Positions 59,813 through 64,000 of a stretch of DNA of 64,000 bases are shown here, one piece after another. Each line of letters opens with the position of its first letter. Position 1 is the first letter of the stretch. The DNA is taken from the NCBI RefSeq assembly GCF_003515945.1, contig NZ_QWLM01000005.1:62001-126000 (forward strand). Reading direction: 5' to 3'. A model generated the notes under the pieces. That model searched no databases. It saw only the letters and a program-made list of their open reading frames with translations, and was not told the DNA's origin. The stretch is from Dermacoccus abyssi (GTDB lineage: Bacteria; Actinomycetota; Actinomycetes; Actinomycetales; Dermatophilaceae). Both the position numbers and the translations under genes were made by a program.

Positions 59813-61314
59813 CCGACAACGAGCTGTGGCCGCTCGACCCGAGTTACGAACCGCTCGGGGGCGAGCGTGATCTGACGCATCGTGACGCCGACTGGTCCGG
59901 CCTCTCGGTCCTCGTCGTCGGACTCGGCGTCAGTGGCTTCGCCGCCGCCGATGCGCTGCTCGAACGAGGGGCGAACGTGCGCGTCGTCTCTCGCGACAAG
60001 ACCGACGTCATGGCCGAACGGGCCCAGATACTCGAGGTGCTCGGCGCCGAGATCGCGTTCGGTGCGGAGTACATGACGAGTGCGCCCCAGGGCACGCAGC
60101 TCGTCGTCACCTCGCCCGGCGTCCCTCCCACCGATCCGCTCCTGACGGACGCCGCGGATCGCGGCATCCCCGTCTGGGGGGAGGTCGAGCTCGCGTGGCG
60201 CATGCGCCCGCGTGAGGGCGCGGCCCCGTGGATCACCATCACCGGGACGAACGGCAAGACGACCGCCGTCACGATGCTGGAGTCGATCCTGCAGGCCCAA
60301 GGTCTGCGCGCTGTGGCCGCGGGCAACGTCGGCATGCCGATCATGGAGGCCATCCTCGATCCGCAGCCGTTCGACGTCATCGCCGTCGAACTGTCGACGT
60401 TCCAGTTGCACTGGTCGCGCAGCGTCTCGCCGTTCGCGTCGTGCCTGCTCAACGTCGCGCCCGACCACGTCGACTGGCACGGCTCGTTCGAGGAGTACCG
60501 CCGGCAGAAGGGACGCGTTTTCGAGCGCACCCAGGCTGCCTGCGTCTACAACGTCGACGACCCGACGACGGAGGCGCTCCTCGAGGAAGCTGAGGTCGTC
60601 GAGGGCTGTCGTGCCATCGGCTTCACGCTCGGCACACCGGCTCCGTCGATGGTCGGAATCGTCGAGGACGTGCTCGCCGACCGCGCCTTCGTCGAGGAAC
60701 GCCGCACGAGCGCGGCGGAACTGGCCGTCCTGCGTGATCTCGGCCCGAACGCGGCGGCGCCGCACTACGTCGCGGACGCACTGGCCGCAGCAGCGCTCGC
60801 CCGTAGTTACGGCGTCTCACCCGCCGCCGTGCGCAAGGGGCTCATGGACTACTCGCCGCAGCCGCACCGTATGGCGCTCGTCGCGACGCTCGACGGCGTG
60901 CGGTACGTCAACGACTCCAAGGCCACCAACCCGCCGGCCGCGGCCGCGTCGCTGACGGCGTACGAACCTGTCGTCTGGATCGCCGGCGGCCTGCTCAAGG
61001 GCGCCGATGTGAGCGAACTGGTCCGCGACAACGCGACGCGTCTTCGCGGGGCTGTGCTCATGGGACGTGACCGGGACGCCATCGCACGTGCTCTTGCCGA
61101 GCACGCCCCCGACGTTCCCGTGGCGATCGTCGAGGAGAGCGAACCCGAGGCCGCGATGACGCAGGCGCTCGAACACGCGCGAGGCATGGCACAGTCGGGG
61201 GACACCGTCCTGCTTGCCCCGGCTGCAGCTTCGTTGGACATGTACGCCTCCTACGGTGCGCGCGGTGACGCGTTCACCCGCATCGTCGAATCCCTGGGTG
61301 GCGCTGACGCATGA
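59809..61314 (+). CDS. murD: UDP-N-acetylmuramoylalanine-D-glutamate ligase MurD
   Basis: MurD adds D-glutamate to UDP-MurNAc-L-Ala. The 501-residue protein has an N-terminal UDP-binding domain with [15 protein letters not shown] (about 36-50). The ATP motif TGTNGKTT starts at 145, and the [11 protein letters not shown] and NDSKATNP motifs are typical of MurD. GTG 59809 overlaps the mraY stop. An in-frame ATG 15 bp earlier is possible. The first ~28 residues are a short family-variable extension. Confidence 0.95.
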   Translation: MTDNELWPLDPSYEPLGGERDLTHRDADWSGLSVLVVGLGVSGFAAADALLERGANVRVVSRDKTDVMAERAQILEVLGAEIAFGAEYMTSAPQGTQLVVTSPGVPPTDPLLTDAADRGIPVWGEVELAWRMRPREGAAPWITITGTNGKTTAVTMLESILQAQGLRAVAAGNVGMPIMEAILDPQPFDVIAVELSTFQLHWSRSVSPFASCLLNVAPDHVDWHGSFEEYRRQKGRVFERTQAACVYNVDDPTTEALLEEAEVVEGCRAIGFTLGTPAPSMVGIVEDVLADRAFVEERRTSAAELAVLRDLGPNAAAPHYVADALAAAALARSYGVSPAAVRKGLMDYSPQPHRMALVATLDGVRYVNDSKATNPPAAAASLTAYEPVVWIAGGLLKGADVSELVRDNATRLRGAVLMGRDRDAIARALAEHAPDVPVAIVEESEPEAAMTQALEHARGMAQSGDTVLLAPAAASLDMYASYGARGDAFTRIVESLGGADA

Positions 61315-62576
61315 CGACCCGCACACCCTGGCGTGAGGAGACCTCACAGGACGTGTGGGGTGAGCGACTGCGACGGCGACTGGGCTGGCTCGAGTCGCCT
61401 CTCGCGACGTACTACCTGCTGCTCGGCTCCACGTCGGTGCTCGTCGTGCTGGGCCTCGTCATGGTGCTGTCCGCCTCGAGCGTCCAGTCGTACATGCGCG
61501 GTGGATCGGTTTTCTCGCAGTTCACCAACCAGTTGATGTTCGCCGTCATCGGCCTCGTGGCTGCGGCGGTGTTCAGTCGGCTGCCGACACCGTTCCTCAA
61601 GAAGGTCGCCGGCATCTTCTTCCTGCTCGCCGCAGCGATGCAGGCCGCCGTGATGATTCCCGGCGTCGGAGTCGAGGTCCTGGGCAACCGGAACTGGCTT
61701 CAGGTCGGTGGGCTGCGAATCCAACCGTCGGAGATCGGCAAGATCGCCATGATCCTCGTCGTCGCCGTCATCCTCGACAACCGTCGGGCTCAGCTGTACG
61801 ACTTCAAGAAGTCGGTGTTGCCGACGTTCTGGTTCGCAGGTCTGCTCGGCGGTCTCGTCATGGCCGGGCGCGACCTCGGCACGACGATGGTCTTCGCCGT
61901 CATCTACCTGGGGATGCTGTGGGCCGCGGGTGCCAGGGGATCCTGGTTCGCCTGGCTGGGCCTGGGTATCGCGGTGCTCCTTCCCGTCGCGGTCATGACG
62001 AGCGGTAACCGCACCTCGCGCATCGGTGCGTGGCTCGGTGGCTGTGACGCTCCGAGCGACATCGATGTCGCTGCCTGCTACCAGAAGATCCACGGCTCCT
62101 GGGCTCTGGCCGACGGTGGCCTGTGGGGCCTCGGCCCCGGCGCCTCGCGCGAGAAGTGGGGCTGGCTGCCGGAGGCGCACAACGACTTCATCTTCGCGAT
62201 CATCGGCGAGGAGCTGGGCCTGCCTGGCACGCTCGCCGTCCTCGCGCTCTACCTCGTCTTCGCGTACGCCTGCTACCGCCTCATCGCGCAGTCCACCGAC
62301 ATGTTCGTGCGCGTCGCCACCGCAGGCATCATGATGTGGATCTGCTTCCAGGCCGTCGTCAACATCGGCTCCGTTCTCGGCCTCCTGCCGATCGTGGGTG
62401 TGCCGTTGCCCCTCGTCAGCGCCGGTGGTTCCGCTCTCGTCATGACGCTCGTGGGCATCGGGATCCTTCTGTCGTTCGCACGCCGCGAACCACGGGCTGC
62501 CGAAGCCCTGCGCGCCAAGCCCCGTCTCGTCCGCCGCACGATGGCGGTCCTGCCCAACCGAAAGGGTCGCTCATGA
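61311..62576 (+). CDS. ftsW: Septal peptidoglycan glycosyltransferase FtsW
   Basis: FtsW is a SEDS-family polymerase working with FtsI. The 421-residue protein has ten membrane helices. It contains GNRNWLQVGGLRIQPSEIGK (about 126-145), which carries the catalytic-loop region, and later WLPEAHNDFIFAIIGEELG and VSAGGSALVMTLVGIGIL. These are family hallmarks. The ATG overlaps the murD stop. A large extracellular loop contains two Cys (GGCDAPSDIDVAACYQ), common in actinobacterial FtsW. Confidence 0.96.
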   Translation: MTTRTPWREETSQDVWGERLRRRLGWLESPLATYYLLLGSTSVLVVLGLVMVLSASSVQSYMRGGSVFSQFTNQLMFAVIGLVAAAVFSRLPTPFLKKVAGIFFLLAAAMQAAVMIPGVGVEVLGNRNWLQVGGLRIQPSEIGKIAMILVVAVILDNRRAQLYDFKKSVLPTFWFAGLLGGLVMAGRDLGTTMVFAVIYLGMLWAAGARGSWFAWLGLGIAVLLPVAVMTSGNRTSRIGAWLGGCDAPSDIDVAACYQKIHGSWALADGGLWGLGPGASREKWGWLPEAHNDFIFAIIGEELGLPGTLAVLALYLVFAYACYRLIAQSTDMFVRVATAGIMMWICFQAVVNIGSVLGLLPIVGVPLPLVSAGGSALVMTLVGIGILLSFARREPRAAEALRAKPRLVRRTMAVLPNRKGRS

Positions 62577-63676
62577 CCACCCTCGATCGCGTTCTGCTCG
62601 CCGGTGGTGGCACCGCCGGTCACGTCTCTCCGTTGTTGGCCACCGCGGAGGAGATCACCCGCCGTCACCCCGATGCGGTCGTCACGGCTGTCGGCTCGCC
62701 AGGTGGGCTCGAGGAACGCCTCGTGCCCGAACGTGGATTCGCGCTCGCGTTCGTGCCGAAGGTGGCCTTCCCGCGCCGCCCGAACGGCGCAGCCCTTCGC
62801 TTCCCGGCCGCCTTCCGTGGCGCACTGCGCGAGGCCGATCGTCTCGTCGAGACGCACCGCCCCCAGGTGATCGTCGGGTTCGGCGGGTACGTCTCGACGC
62901 CGATGTACCTCGCGGCTCGCAAGGCCGGCGTGCCCTTCGTCATCCACGAGCAGAACGCCCGCCCGGGTCTGGCGAACAAGCTCGGCGCGCGCTGGGCCGA
63001 GCACGTCGCGATAACCTTCCCCTCGACGCCGATGAAGGACGCCGAGATCGTCGGTATGCCGCTGCGCCGAGAGATCACCGAGATCAAGCCGGCCATGTTG
63101 CGTGCGGAGGGTCTCGAGCACTTCGGCCTCGAGCCGGGCCGCCCGACCGTGCTCGTCACCGGTGGCTCGCTCGGTGCAGTGAGCCTCAACGAGGCCTTCC
63201 GCGCTCGTGTCGAGCAGCTCACCGACGCCGGCATCCAGATCCTCCACGTCACCGGACGGGGCAAGGGCTTCGGGGTTCCCGAAGAGACGGGCGGTGCCCG
63301 TTACGTCGTCGTCGAGTACGTCGACCGCATGGATCTCGCCTACAGCGCCGCCGATCTCGTCGTGACGCGCAGCGGCGCCGGCATGGTGAGCGAACTGACG
63401 ACGGTCGGCCTGCCCGCCGTCTACGTGCCGCTTCCCATCGGCAACGGAGAGCAGAAGCTGAACAGCCGCGACGTCGTGGCGGCCGGCGGCGGCATCGTCG
63501 TCGACAACGACGACTTCACGCCGGCCTGGATCGACGAGAACCTCGTGCCGCTCGTGCGTAACGAGGAGCGCCTCGCGGCAATGCGCCGCGCAGCCGCCGG
63601 TCAGGGCCACGCCGATGCCGCGGGCAAGCTCGTCGACCTCGTCGAGGACGCCGCCTCGACGTCGAAGGGGGCATGA
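62573..63676 (+). CDS. murG: UDP-GlcNAc:lipid I N-acetylglucosaminyltransferase MurG
   Basis: MurG makes lipid II from lipid I. The 367-residue GT-B enzyme has the N-terminal GGGTAGHVSP loop (about 11-20), GFGGYVSTP (about 102), HEQNARPGLANKL (about 124) and the C-terminal GGSLGAVSLNEAF. The UDP-GlcNAc site TRSGAGMVSELTTVGLP is near 265. All are intact. ATG 62573 overlaps the ftsW stop. Confidence 0.97.
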   Translation: MTTLDRVLLAGGGTAGHVSPLLATAEEITRRHPDAVVTAVGSPGGLEERLVPERGFALAFVPKVAFPRRPNGAALRFPAAFRGALREADRLVETHRPQVIVGFGGYVSTPMYLAARKAGVPFVIHEQNARPGLANKLGARWAEHVAITFPSTPMKDAEIVGMPLRREITEIKPAMLRAEGLEHFGLEPGRPTVLVTGGSLGAVSLNEAFRARVEQLTDAGIQILHVTGRGKGFGVPEETGGARYVVVEYVDRMDLAYSAADLVVTRSGAGMVSELTTVGLPAVYVPLPIGNGEQKLNSRDVVAAGGGIVVDNDDFTPAWIDENLVPLVRNEERLAAMRRAAAGQGHADAAGKLVDLVEDAASTSKGA

Positions 63677-64000
63677 GCATGGGCAACGGTGTGAACGAGA
63701 GGTTCGATTTCTCCGAGTCCCTGCCCAACCTCGCCGACGTCCCGCACGTGCACATGATCGCCGTGGGCGGCTCAGGTATGTCCGGCGTTGCGAGGCTCTT
63801 CCTGGCTGATGGTGTGCAGCTCAGCGGATCCGACAACGTGGAGCTCCCGGTGCTCGACGACCTGCGTGCCCAGGGTGCTCGTATCGCTGTCGGGTACGCG
63901 GCAGCGAACGTCGCCGAGGTGCCGGACGGCGCCGTGGTCGTCGTCTCGAGCGCGATCAACGAATTGAACCCCGAACTCGTCGAGGTGCGCCGCCGCGGGC
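63673..64000 (+). CDS. murC: UDP-N-acetylmuramate-L-alanine ligase MurC, N-terminal part
   Basis: The frame from ATG 63673 is open to the window edge (109 residues). It begins MSMGNGVNERFDFS and continues with VHMIAVGGSGMSGVARLFL, the UDP-binding loop typical of MurC. LSGSDNVELPVL and VVVVSSAIN follow. MurC adds the first L-alanine to UDP-MurNAc. The ATG overlaps the murG stop (ATGA); a second ATG two codons on is an alternative. The ATP and C-terminal domains lie outside the window. Confidence 0.93.
   Translation, partial: MSMGNGVNERFDFSESLPNLADVPHVHMIAVGGSGMSGVARLFLADGVQLSGSDNVELPVLDDLRAQGARIAVGYAAANVAEVPDGAVVVVSSAINELNPELVEVRRRG

Overview
The window is about 70% GC with dense, short-gapped coding and frequent GTG starts. 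It looks like a chromosomal segment of a high-GC actinobacterium, most likely order Micrococcales. Supporting signs are a Lys/Ala-rich N-terminal extension on the housekeeping sigma factor, the lexA / LysM protein / nrdR block, a SAM-IV riboswitch before metX, DUF4192 and DUF58-TgpA genes, and an actinobacterial dcw cluster. A genus cannot be fixed from sequence reading alone. I found no rRNA, tRNA, insertion sequence, prophage or CRISPR array.

Layout. 1-5.5 kb: miaB end, a divergent LysR/MFS pair, miaA, dapF (apparently frameshifted), and an RsmC-like methyltransferase. 5.6-14 kb: hflX (apparent CTG start), a large GH63-like glucosidase, dinG, holA, rpsT. 14-21.4 kb: leuS, degV, comEA, comEC. 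21.5-29.8 kb: a LysR/sirtuin divergent pair, the SOS repressor lexA with a divergent LysM division-inhibitor candidate, nrdR-nrdJ (B12-dependent ribonucleotide reductase), serA. 30-36.6 kb: a two-gene McrB/McrC-like module whose McrC nuclease signature is degraded, then DUF445 and DUF4185-like genes. 36.7-44.4 kb: hrpA, HIT, PAC2, EcsC, DUF1232, DUF4192. 44.5-48.2 kb: SAM-IV riboswitch-metX, a universal stress protein, sigA. 48.4-52.7 kb (minus strand): moxR-DUF58-tgpA. 53.2 kb to the end: the dcw cluster mraZ-rsmH-ftsL-ftsI-murF-mraY-murD-ftsW-murG-murC.

The last two regions diverge from a 418-bp intergenic region that is the most unusual regulatory feature here. It carries about 13 TGGRG boxes on both strands, mostly phased at 10 bp as known for MraZ operators. 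One triple sits on the predicted mraZ -10, and a second triple plus three more boxes point toward moxR. This suggests that MraZ controls both the dcw operon and the moxR operon.

Two observations touch the peptidoglycan stem peptide. dapF has lost one base, and murE is missing from its usual place between ftsI and murF, which overlap by 4 bp. From mraY back to ftsI and on to murC every junction is a 4-bp stop/start overlap, so the cluster seems tightly coupled in translation.
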